Below, piece by piece: positions 15,878 to 24,800 of a DNA stretch of 35,998 nucleotides. Origin of the DNA: Anaerolineae bacterium (lineage in GTDB: Bacteria > Chloroflexota > Anaerolineae > Anaerolineales > Villigracilaceae); the NCBI GenBank assembly GCA_018648655.1, contig JABGQV010000077.1:1-35998 (forward strand). Direction: 5' to 3'. The notes under the pieces are model-generated. The model saw only the letters and a list, made by a program, of their open reading frames with translations. It did not search any database and was not told the origin of the DNA. Within the stretch, counting starts at the first letter, position 1. Every line of letters begins with the position of its first letter. Made by a program: the position numbers and the translations under genes.

Positions 15878-15971
15878 CGGGAGTGCATGGGAGTCGAACC
15901 CACCACGGCTCGCAACGCGACCCATCACCGATGTTGAAGACCGGGAAGCCCACCGGGACTTAACCACTCCC
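15878..15971 (-). tRNA. selC: tRNA-Sec (anticodon UCA)
   Basis: A 94-nt cloverleaf on the minus strand. The anticodon arm is CCGGT-CTTCAAC-ATCGG, giving anticodon TCA, which reads UGA. Diagnostic selenocysteine features: a 6-bp D stem (AAGTCC/GGGCTT) with a 4-nt CGGT loop, a long variable arm (GGGTCGC paired with GCGAGCC, one G-G mismatch), and an extended acceptor stem (GGGAGTGG against GCACTCCC, seven pairs plus a G-G at the eighth position). The T loop is TTCGACT. The 3' end is GCC followed by T, so CCA is not fully encoded. No selA, selB or selD is in the window, but a Sec-decoding organism is implied. Confidence 0.9.
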
Positions 15972-15978
15972 ATACGCA

Positions 15979-16007
15979 AGGATACTCGAAGGCTTGAAAG
16001 CTTGCAA
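15979..16007 (-). promoter_or_regulatory. Predicted promoter of tRNA-Sec
   Basis: On the minus strand, TTGCAA (16002-16007) and TATCCT (15979-15984) are separated by 17 bp, each matching consensus at 4/6 positions. The -10 lies 7 bp before the first tRNA base, so transcription would start at or close to the mature 5' end. Confidence 0.45.
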
Positions 16008-16138
16008 GGGCCGTCTATCTTCGTTAGAGAAAAAATTTACGTTACAAGAAAATAGGTAATCACGTTAATACTTTTCCTATGAAATTAGATGCTATGTTTT
16101 GATAAAATCATACATAGAATTTTGCTTAGGAGGCTACT

Positions 16139-18004
16139 ATGACCGAAGATAAAAAAACAAATGCACAATCTTTTACTTTCAAAGCTGAAACAAAACAACT
16201 TCTAAATATCTTGATTCATTCTTTATATAAAGATAAAGAAGTCTTTTTACGAGAATTACTCTCGAACGCGTCTGATGCGCTTAACCGTGTTCACTTTGAG
16301 ATGCTGACGAATCAAAATGTGCTTGATTCTGATGTGGAGTTGAATATCCGCATCACGGCAGATAAAGATGAGCGGATGCTGACCATTCAAGACACTGGCA
16401 TTGGCATGACAAAAGATGAGATTATTGAAAATCTCGGTACGATTGCACAATCTGGGGCGCGGAATTTTATTGAAGCGACCAAAGAGTCTGGAGAAGAAGA
16501 TTTAGCGCAAGTGATTGGTCAATTTGGCGTTGGTTTCTATTCGGTTTTTATGGCGGCAGAATGGGTGCGTGTGACTTCACGGTCTTATAAACCGCGCGCC
16601 AAAGCTATTAGCTGGTATGCCACTGGTGAAGATGATTTTGAAATTAGTCCCGCAGAGATGAACGAGCGTGGTACAAAGATTGAAATCAAATTAAAGAAAG
16701 ATGCCGAAGAATTTGCCGAAGACTATAAACTGAATACGATTATCAAAAAGCATTCTGACTATATTGGTTTTCCTATTTATGTTGGCGATAGCGAAGAGCA
16801 GGCAAATGCCCAATCATCGCTTTGGCGCACAGCTCGGAACGAAATTACAGATGAGCAATATAATGATTTCTACCGTCAAATGACGATGGAATTTGAAGAA
16901 CCGCTTCATCGTATTCATTCGGTAACAGATGCGCCCGTGCAACTCTTTGCGCTTTTATATATCCCGAATAAAGGGGAACGCGGGATGTTCTCTTCTCGTA
17001 AAGAAGATGGATTGAAGCTTTATTCTCGTAATATTTTGATTGATGAATATACCAAAGAGCTTTTGCCTGAATATCTGCGTTTTGTGCAGGGTGTAGTTGA
17101 TTCAGAAGATTTGCCCTTAAATGTTTCGCGTGAGACTGTGCAATCTAGTGGTTTGATGCCACGTTTAAAGAAAATTGTTACGGGTCAGGTCATGCGTGAG
17201 TTGGAAAAACTAGCCAAGAAAGATGCTGAAAAATATATTAGTTTTTGGGAAGAGTTTGGTGTTTTCTTGAAACAAGGTATTGCATCTGAACCAATGGAGA
17301 CTGAAAAAGTACAGCCTTTATTGCGCTTTAAGACGAATCTGAATACAGAAGAATGGTCTTCTTTGGATGATTATGTAGAAAGAATGCAAGAAGAGCAAAA
17401 AGAAATTTATTATATTGTTGGCGATGACCCCAAATCTGTTTTGCTTAGCCCGCATTTAGATTATTTTCAAGCGCAGGATATAGAAGTTCTGTTGTTGACA
17501 GACCCGATGGATGCCTTCATGTTAATGGGGCTAAATAAATATAAAGAGCATGAGCTGAAAAGCGTCGCACAGGCAGATGTTGATACAGTGGAAGCAAGTG
17601 AAGAGGAGAGCGAGACGGAGAAAATCCCCGAAGATGAATTTACGACTTTGTTAGAGTTCTTCAAAGAAACTTTAGGTGATCGTGTTGAAGATGTTCGCAC
17701 TAGCAATCGACTCTCAGAATCGATTGCACGTTTGGTGGTATCGGACGAGAATTTCAATCCTGAATTACAGCGGGTTTATCGTTATTTAGGTAAAGATTAT
17801 GAAGACCCCAAGAAAACTTTGGAGCTGAATCCATCACATTCGATTTTGAAAAGTTTGCTGGTTGAAAATATTGAAGCTGATTTGCAAAAAGAGATTATTG
17901 AGCAAATTTATGATAATACTTTGTTGATTGAAGGGTTGCATCCTGACCCCTCGAGCATGGCATCTCGTATCCAAAGATTGATGGAAATGGTGTTGGAGAA
18001 ATAA
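16139..18004 (+). CDS. htpG: Molecular chaperone HtpG (Hsp90)
   Basis: A 621-aa bacterial Hsp90, an ATP-driven homodimeric chaperone. The N-terminal GHKL ATPase shows ELLSNASDAL (E39, N43), IQDTGIGMTKDEI, LGTIAQSGARNF and GQFGVGFYSVFMA. The middle domain has the catalytic-loop region LPLNVSRETVQSSG, and the C-terminal dimerisation domain is complete. Length is normal for the family. The start ATG has AGGAGG 7 nt upstream, an excellent Shine-Dalgarno. It is transcribed alone; a strong bidirectional terminator follows. Confidence 0.97.
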   Translation: MTEDKKTNAQSFTFKAETKQLLNILIHSLYKDKEVFLRELLSNASDALNRVHFEMLTNQNVLDSDVELNIRITADKDERMLTIQDTGIGMTKDEIIENLGTIAQSGARNFIEATKESGEEDLAQVIGQFGVGFYSVFMAAEWVRVTSRSYKPRAKAISWYATGEDDFEISPAEMNERGTKIEIKLKKDAEEFAEDYKLNTIIKKHSDYIGFPIYVGDSEEQANAQSSLWRTARNEITDEQYNDFYRQMTMEFEEPLHRIHSVTDAPVQLFALLYIPNKGERGMFSSRKEDGLKLYSRNILIDEYTKELLPEYLRFVQGVVDSEDLPLNVSRETVQSSGLMPRLKKIVTGQVMRELEKLAKKDAEKYISFWEEFGVFLKQGIASEPMETEKVQPLLRFKTNLNTEEWSSLDDYVERMQEEQKEIYYIVGDDPKSVLLSPHLDYFQAQDIEVLLLTDPMDAFMLMGLNKYKEHELKSVAQADVDTVEASEEESETEKIPEDEFTTLLEFFKETLGDRVEDVRTSNRLSESIARLVVSDENFNPELQRVYRYLGKDYEDPKKTLELNPSHSILKSLLVENIEADLQKEIIEQIYDNTLLIEGLHPDPSSMASRIQRLMEMVLEK

Positions 18005-18066
18005 GAAGATAAAAAATATTTAGGAATGGGATATGCTTGATAATAATCTGGCGTTATCGTTATTCT

Positions 18067-18109
18067 AAAAAAGAACACATCCGTTATTTAATGGGATGTG
18101 TTCTTTTTT
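18067..18109. terminator. Bidirectional terminator between htpG and the kinase operon
   Basis: AAAAAAGAACACATCC (18067-18082) and GGATGTGTTCTTTTTT (18094-18109) pair perfectly over 16 bp around an 11-nt loop. A/T runs at both outer ends give a U-tract on either strand, suiting the convergent htpG and minus-strand operon. Confidence 0.9.
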
Positions 18110-18130
18110 ATTCCCTAGATATATCTTTGG

Positions 18131-19051
18131 CTATTGTTCGAAATCATCCCAGCCAAAATTGAAACCACTGATGTGTTGACCGGGAAGGAGGTCAATTTGA
18201 TGCGTTTGAAGAGCATTAGCACGGTTCGGGAAAGTGAAGATACCGCCAAATTGTTGTATCAAAATAGTATCATTCCCATGGTTGAAGGTATCGACAACAA
18301 CACAGTATGTGCCTGCTTCAAGATTGTTGAATTTATAGGATCCATTCGCATTTGTAAGTGAGGTTGCCATAGATGTGGTTGAAGGACATTTACCAGTAAA
18401 TAACTCAGCGTTAATACCTTGGAGGAGGAGCTCATTATTGAAAGCACCATCTCCCTCAGGGAAGCCAGAATTTGTATTATTGATACAGCCTGTATTTGCA
18501 GGATTCACATCATCACAATCTTCTACCCAGACAAAGCCACTGATTGACCCGAGTGGAATGGGGGGAATAGGGAGGATGGGGAGGTTGCTGACAAGACCTG
18601 CAACTGTGGCATGTTCAAGCCATGCCCAGCAATCTGCGCCACCATCTGGGTTTCTAATAATTAGATAGGGTGTGGAACTAGGGGCTTGAGCAACGACTTC
18701 AAAAGAGCCATTTGTCACAATTGATCCTGTAATTGGATATTTGAGACCTGGTCCAGAGCGGCAGTTTGTATTTATGCTAACGCTTAACATAGGTATGCTA
18801 GGGGTAGCTGTTAGTACTGGTGTCGCCACGGTTGCGACAGCGGCTTGTGTATTTGTTGGGACAATTGCATTTGGTGGTGCGGCAACTGTGGCAGCTTGCT
18901 CCTGCTGAAGCGCAGCTATTGTGGCCGCTAATTGAGTTGCCACCGAATTAGGCTCTGTAGAGTTTGTGCCTGGTGTTGGTAAGCCACACGCAAGCGTTGC
19001 TAGAGCTAGTGCGAGCACACTAAAAAGCAGTTTTTTATTTAGAGATAACAT
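18131..19051 (-). CDS. Lipoprotein with SH3-like and SdrD-B-like domains
   Basis: A 306-aa predicted surface lipoprotein. The signal peptide ends in LATLAC (C22) and is followed by an Ala/Thr/Pro-rich linker to about residue 85. A bacterial SH3-like domain (about 88-152) carries the NCRSGPGLKYPITGSI signature. From about 168 there is an SdrD B-like/Cna-B-like fold (GSISGFVWVEDCDD, then GSYKFNNLEAGTYCVVVD). Such domains bind or decorate the cell wall. It is the last gene of the kinase-FHA transporter operon, 38 bp after the kinase stop. Confidence 0.75.
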   Translation of the reverse strand: MLSLNKKLLFSVLALALATLACGLPTPGTNSTEPNSVATQLAATIAALQQEQAATVAAPPNAIVPTNTQAAVATVATPVLTATPSIPMLSVSINTNCRSGPGLKYPITGSIVTNGSFEVVAQAPSSTPYLIIRNPDGGADCWAWLEHATVAGLVSNLPILPIPPIPLGSISGFVWVEDCDDVNPANTGCINNTNSGFPEGDGAFNNELLLQGINAELFTGKCPSTTSMATSLTNANGSYKFNNLEAGTYCVVVDTFNHGNDTILIQQFGGIFTFPNRANALQTHQIDLLPGQHISGFNFGWDDFEQ

Positions 19052-19089
19052 GTCTTCTCCTTGAGAATGACGCGGGCTATAAGAGAATT

Positions 19090-20757
19090 TTAGGGTAGGT
19101 CAAGACAATTGCCCGTATCTAAAATGATGGTGTGATTCGAGTTGGCGACAATCGCACACATTTGAGTAGCACTAGATGGACGATTTGAAGTTGTATATTG
19201 GCGGAAGGGGCGCGGGCCACCATATACGATCCAGTTTCCGCCACCGCCAGCACCGACTTGGCTTTGTGTGTAATTATTGAAATAAAAATGAACGTGCATG
19301 CCTGGTAAGGCTTCTGTATATTCGTAAGTCTCGTATTCAACGACATAGGTGCTACCATCCAGAATAATGGAGGTCATACGTACCTGTGGTCCTGGCGGTA
19401 ATGTTGCGGTTGGGATAGCCGTTGGCTCCAGCGTTGCTGTTGGCGGCATCGTTGCAGTTGCTTCGAGTGTTGCTGTAGGTTCAAGAGTGGCTACGACTTC
19501 CATTGTGGGTGTTGGAATTGGCTCAGGAGAGCTAAGTGCCTTAATTCCAAAGAAAGCTATGGCAGCAATGAAGAATAAGCCGAGAGCGCCAATACCAATC
19601 CATTTCATGGGCAAGCCACTCTTTGATGCTGCTGGTTTAGAGACTGGGGGTTTTGTAGGTGGAGGTGGTGGACTAGATTTTGCAGGTTGAGATTGAGATA
19701 CGCTTGCGGGAATATCTTCGACCATAGTCCCTGCTATATTTAGAGATTCCACAGGTGGTCCAACTTCGATCATTGTGCCATCTATATTTAAAGATTCAAT
19801 AGCTGGAGCCTCTTCAATAGTTGTTCCGGCTATCCCAACATCTTCCATAACTGGGGCTTGCTCAACCATTGTCCCAGCTAAATCGGGGATATCTCCAGCG
19901 CTACTTGCTGAAGGGCTTAGATTTGCAGAGCGTAAGGCTCTGGCAAATTCAGCCGCAGTGTTATAACGATCAGCCTTATCTTTCGCCATAGATTTGACCA
20001 CTATATCAATAATAGAAGAAGGTACGTCTGGATTGATTTGGCTTAAATCTGGCACCGGGTCATTAATATGCATCATCAGGGTTGTCATGGCCGAATCAGC
20101 TTCAAAGGGGCGTTTGCCAGTTAATATTTCAAATAATGTAACGCCCAAAGAGTAAATATCAACACGATGGTCGGCCATTTCGCCGCGAATAATCTCTGGT
20201 GCCATATAGAGTGCGGTTCCAACAACTGCACCAGTAGCGGTGTGTTGCTTGCCACCGACAATCTTAGCTATGCCGAAATCCATTAAAATAGATTGACCTT
20301 GAAGATTAAGCATGATATTCGCAGGCTTAATATCTCGATGGAACATGCCTCGTTTATGGGCATACTCTAATGCATCACAAATGCTGGCGATTATTTCTAC
20401 GGCATCTTCTGTCGAGAATTGTCGCCCACTGTCGTTTAGGCGTTTCATGCGTTCTTCTAAAGTTTCCCCTGGCACGAATTCCAAGACCATATAGTAGGTA
20501 TCGCCATCATGGGCAAAATCATGGACTTGAATGATATTGGGGTGACGCAGTTGAGCCACCGAAACAGCTTCTTCCTCAAATCGGCTCACAAATTGTGGGT
20601 CTGAAGATAAATGAGGATGGATTAATTTAATAGCGACTGCTCGGCGTAAATTTGGGTCATTTGCCCTAAAAACAGAAGACATGCCCCCTGCGCCTAGTAA
20701 ATCTTCAATTTCATAACGGTTATTTAGTTTGCGGCCGATCCACGATGGTTCAGACAT
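19090..20757 (-). CDS. Membrane-anchored Ser/Thr protein kinase with a 16-residue Thr-motif repeat
   Basis: A 555-aa Hanks-type kinase. Domains: kinase (about residues 15-275) with GAGGMSSVF glycine loop, K44, HRD at 140-142, DFG at 160-162 and APE at 186-188, all active-looking. A juxtamembrane linker (280-384) contains AGTMVE, AGTTIE, DGTMIE and AGTMVE with Thr at 296, 312, 328 and 344, an exact 16-residue period. A transmembrane helix (about 386-407) leads to a Pro/Thr linker and a beta-rich extracellular domain with two Cys residues (533, 551). There are no PASTA repeats. GGAGGAGG precedes the start. It is gene three of the operon; the FHA domains of gene one are its natural partners. Confidence 0.93.
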   Translation of the reverse strand: MSEPSWIGRKLNNRYEIEDLLGAGGMSSVFRANDPNLRRAVAIKLIHPHLSSDPQFVSRFEEEAVSVAQLRHPNIIQVHDFAHDGDTYYMVLEFVPGETLEERMKRLNDSGRQFSTEDAVEIIASICDALEYAHKRGMFHRDIKPANIMLNLQGQSILMDFGIAKIVGGKQHTATGAVVGTALYMAPEIIRGEMADHRVDIYSLGVTLFEILTGKRPFEADSAMTTLMMHINDPVPDLSQINPDVPSSIIDIVVKSMAKDKADRYNTAAEFARALRSANLSPSASSAGDIPDLAGTMVEQAPVMEDVGIAGTTIEEAPAIESLNIDGTMIEVGPPVESLNIAGTMVEDIPASVSQSQPAKSSPPPPPTKPPVSKPAASKSGLPMKWIGIGALGLFFIAAIAFFGIKALSSPEPIPTPTMEVVATLEPTATLEATATMPPTATLEPTAIPTATLPPGPQVRMTSIILDGSTYVVEYETYEYTEALPGMHVHFYFNNYTQSQVGAGGGGNWIVYGGPRPFRQYTTSNRPSSATQMCAIVANSNHTIILDTGNCLDLP

Positions 20758-20803
20758 ATAGTACCTCCTCCAGTACGTTCATAATAAAATTTCTGTCAAT
20801 TAT

Positions 20804-21811
20804 CTATTTATCAATAATCCATAGCCATGAGTTATTAAATTCACAGTTGGTTGTTCCTGATTCACTTAATGTGACCAATGCTACAAAACCACGTTCAAAA
20901 TACGGGGTTTCGGCTTGGATGATGGCAAGATTAGGCTTGTAATTATCTGTAATTCTGTTGACTAAATTGCCATGAGCAGAAAGTTCTTCGTCAAATTTTG
21001 CGAGTTGGTCTGTAGACGCACCATCAGGTGGTGGGGTTGGGGCAGAGGGTAGGACTAGCACGGGTTGGTTTCCTGCTACTACTTGGTCGATCTGAGTCCC
21101 GTTCGTAAAGATAGTTAGCGTATTCCCACGCCCAACAATGGTTAAGCGATTTGTTGCGCCATTTTGTACTTGAAATTTAGGATCAAGGTAGTTGGCATAG
21201 CTATCAATACCATTACGCAATTTTCCATTTTCCATAGAGCTGAAAACAATATGCCCATTTGCCCCTCGAGTTGTGATGACTAGATATTGGCTCAACGCAT
21301 CTTCGTTGCCGTTCGAGCGCAAAACAAGTCCACACCCGGATGTCCCGTATTGTGTATCCCAAGTAATATCTGTTGAGACGACGAAATTTTCTGCTACAGT
21401 GCCAATGAATTGATTAATATAATCGTATTTTAAATAGCCCGTTACCGAAAGCGATGCTGGAGGATGTATCCAACCCACATGACCGTTGGCGGGGTCGATC
21501 CCGTATATCGGCAACTCTGCTCGGATAGGTGCCTCAGCTGTTGCAGTTGCTGCCATTGCCTCGGCATCGAGCCCTGCTTGAGCAGATTGAGTGGCTGCGA
21601 GAGTGTTCGCGTTAGCCGTTGCTTGTGCAGCTATGGCTTCTAACTCTGCTTGTGCATCGAAGCCAGTATTTGCTCCAGCAGTTGCTGTTAGAGAAATGGA
21701 CTGTCCAAGAGCTTGAGCAGTCATTTCAGCTGGGGGAACCTCACCACCACAGGCAGTTATTAATCCTGTAAGCAAAAGAAATATTATGCTGTGGCGTAAT
21801 TTTATATTCAT
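20804..21811 (-). CDS. Lipoprotein with Ala-rich helix and jelly-roll-like domain
   Basis: A 335-aa predicted lipoprotein with lipobox LITACG (C21). Residues 30-95 are an Ala/Thr/Gln-rich stretch that looks helical or coiled-coil. From about residue 110 a beta-rich domain begins (GYLKYDYINQFIGTVAENFVV, then TIVGRGNTLTIFTNGTQ), resembling concanavalin/laminin-G or DUF1080-type jelly rolls. The exact family is not recognised. Its ATG abuts the stop codon of the FHA transporter (TAG then ATG with no gap), which implies translational coupling and a likely role as the transporter's outside partner. Confidence 0.75.
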   Translation of the reverse strand: MNIKLRHSIIFLLLTGLITACGGEVPPAEMTAQALGQSISLTATAGANTGFDAQAELEAIAAQATANANTLAATQSAQAGLDAEAMAATATAEAPIRAELPIYGIDPANGHVGWIHPPASLSVTGYLKYDYINQFIGTVAENFVVSTDITWDTQYGTSGCGLVLRSNGNEDALSQYLVITTRGANGHIVFSSMENGKLRNGIDSYANYLDPKFQVQNGATNRLTIVGRGNTLTIFTNGTQIDQVVAGNQPVLVLPSAPTPPPDGASTDQLAKFDEELSAHGNLVNRITDNYKPNLAIIQAETPYFERGFVALVTLSESGTTNCEFNNSWLWIIDK

Positions 21812-24800
21812 CTAATTTACATCCTTACGTTTTTGTAAAAAGACAATGCCGAGCAATAGGACTCCACTAATCACAAGTTGAGCAATCCAAGTCTTTACAA
21901 GGAAGAGCCAGAATTCACCAGGGTTATCTCTATTGACAAAAGCACTGCCAAATTTTTCATTATATTTTTGGATGACGGTTTCAACAGGTTGAACTGCGGT
22001 AGCAACACCAGCCTGATGCGTAATTGAAGCTTGTTGATATGCAACCACTTCTGCCCGATAAACTTCGATTTCAGCTTCGTAGGCGGCAAATTCTGCCTTC
22101 GTATTCGTCTGAATTGCTTCGACTTCAATTTGGTATGCTTCTAACGCAGTAAGATAATCTGCTACGGCTACTGTATCTGATTGATCGGCCGGCTGCTCAG
22201 GTGCCTCTGGAATAACAGGATCAGAAGGACGAACAGGCTCAGGGCCGGGGGGGGAGGGTAATGCCTCGTCAATTGCTGGGTTATAGAAGCGACCATTTCC
22301 GGGGAAATAGCAAGATTCTTCTCGGAGAGCGTTTTCTCCTAAACAGTTGCATCCGTTTGCTACTTTGTCTTCAGCTGTCATAAGGGCAATCTGCTCGGGG
22401 GGCAGAGCCAGGCATATATCGGAAGCAATATCGGATCCGACGCCTGTTACGCCCAAAAACCCTTGGAATGCCCAGTTTGTTGAAGTAATCCCACTAAGGA
22501 CATCTGGCATGGGCACTAAAACGCCACCCATAACGATCTGGGGCAACATCAGCAAAATAACAATGAGAGGCGCAGCATTCGCGGTTGGGGAAAGTGCTGA
22601 GGAGAATAACCCTAGCATCATCCCCGCCAGAGTTGCGAGCGTTAATGATATATACATCAAAACAAACTCGAAGACGCCTCCAGGCATATCGAAAGCTAAG
22701 AAGTGAATGATCATATAAGTGGCTGTTTGATAGAGTGCCAAAGCAGCTGCTACCCAAACTTTGGAGAGCACATAAGGTAATATCTTCAAGTTCACTAATC
22801 GTTCGCGTTTATAAATTTCACCCTCTTTTACAATCTCACGCATTTGAGAAAGGCCACCGATCATAACGGCGTAAATTGTCAACAGGAATAATGAAATAAC
22901 AACATTATTCATATCACCTGTTACAAATTCAAAGGGTTTATTCCCTAAAACTATTGCCAAGAGCACCGACATCATCCCCATTAAAGGTGAGGCTGCCAGC
23001 ATAAGTCCTAGACTAAAACGGTCTTTCCCTAAAATTCGTAAGTTGCGCTTAGAAAGAATCATAAATTGACGAAGTGCAGAGACTTTCTTTTGTTTTTCGG
23101 GAAGTGCAGGAACTTCTGCATTGACTGGGGCACTGGCTGAGGGCATGGTGCTCACTTGAGCTTTTTCACCCAATGCGTCAACAATATTTTTTTGATAAGC
23201 GGAATGTTGTTGGTAGCGCTCTGCCCATTCTTCAGGAGTTCCTTTGCTAGAATCTTCAAGAACGGCATAGATTTGGTCAAACTCCATTGCACTGACGCGA
23301 CGATCACGCTCTGAACGATATTGGTCGAAGAATTCCAAAGCCTCATCAGGTGGTCCAAACCAGGCTAAATAGCCACCGCGCGCAAGGAAAACAACTTTAT
23401 CTGCAAGGAAAACATTCTTGGTGGCATGGGTAATTAGAACAATCGTACGGCCCTGATCGGCCATCTGGCGCATTAAGTGCATTAGGGAAGTTTCTGTCCC
23501 AGGGTCTAAGCCAGAAGAAGGCTCATCAAGGAAAAATAACCCAGGCTTGGTGAGCAATTCAACACCGATCGAGACGCGTTTTTGCTGACCACCACTTAAT
23601 TGCAAAATTTGGTTATCACGGCGATGGGCAATATCGAGGACTTGCATCACTTCTTCTACGCGTTGATGTCGCTCCTCTACGGTTGTGTCTGGCGGCATAC
23701 GAAGCTGAGCTGTGTAGTCCAGTGCATCAAAAACACTTAGCTCCATATGAATAATATCTTTTTGTGGAACAAAGCCGATTATGTCGCGAATGGCTTCAAA
23801 ATTTTCGTAGACATTCGTGTTGTTGACGATAACTTGCCCATGCGTTGCAGGGCGATATCCAGCAATTGCGTCCACAAGTGTAGATTTTCCACCACCACTC
23901 TGACCTACAACAACAATAAATTCACGTGGCTTAAATACCAAAGAGATATTTTGCAGGATATTGAGATCGTCACGTACCCATTTATTCAGCCCAAGCACCT
24001 CAACACGCAAATCAACTGAGTCATCAAATTGAGCAAGCGCTTCAGCACCCATCACATAGCGGTAGGGTCCGATTCTAACTGTGTCGTCAGGCGACAACCA
24101 AGTTTCCGCTTTGATGAGAATATCATTCACAAAGGTGCCGTTGGTGCTGTCTAAATCTCTTACCTTATAGCGCTGGCCAACTTTTTCAATTTGAGCGTGA
24201 AATTGAGAAACTTGAGGGACATTTAAAACAACATCATTATCAGGTGCTCGACCAATCTGAATAACAGTTTTGTCGCCAAAAGTGATTTCAGCAGCTGTTT
24301 CCGAAGCAGCTTCTGATGGGGAAAGATAGACCATCGAAACCATCACGCCCGGAACTTGTCCCCCAATTCGGATATTGGCGTCGTTGACTAATATACTTGG
24401 TGCGGAAATTGGGAAACCGTCTAGGTATACAATATTTCCAGCCTCTGGCAAAACAACAATCTGATAGTTTCCGTTAGCATTCTTTTCAATATAGCCATGA
24501 TTACGAGAAACAACGGGTGAAGCAATCACAATATCGTTATTTTCATCACGCCCAAAGCTAAGCTTCTTTTTGGTGAGCGTGTAAGTTTTGGGCGCTGAAC
24601 CCGCAATTGCTACCGATAATTGTGGCGGTGCGCCCATCGGCGGTAAAACTTCACCAACTGTGGTTTGCGCCAAGCCAACGGGTCCACCTATTTTTGTAGC
24701 CAGTAAATCTTCTAATGATTGAAATTCTTCTTTTGGAGTGGGTGCGCTAATTTCATAGCGTACTTTGACCGAATGCCCAAAGCCAATTTCGTCATGGTCT

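Noticed and set aside
15816-16055. Plus-strand open frame of 79 codons across the tRNA-Sec locus
   Set aside because: It is the antisense of the selenocysteine tRNA and its flanks; its residues come from the folded RNA sequence and it has no family match.
19349-19690. Plus-strand Val/Ala/Gly-rich open frame opposite the kinase linker
   Set aside because: It is the antisense shadow of the kinase's Pro/Thr linker and has no signal of its own.
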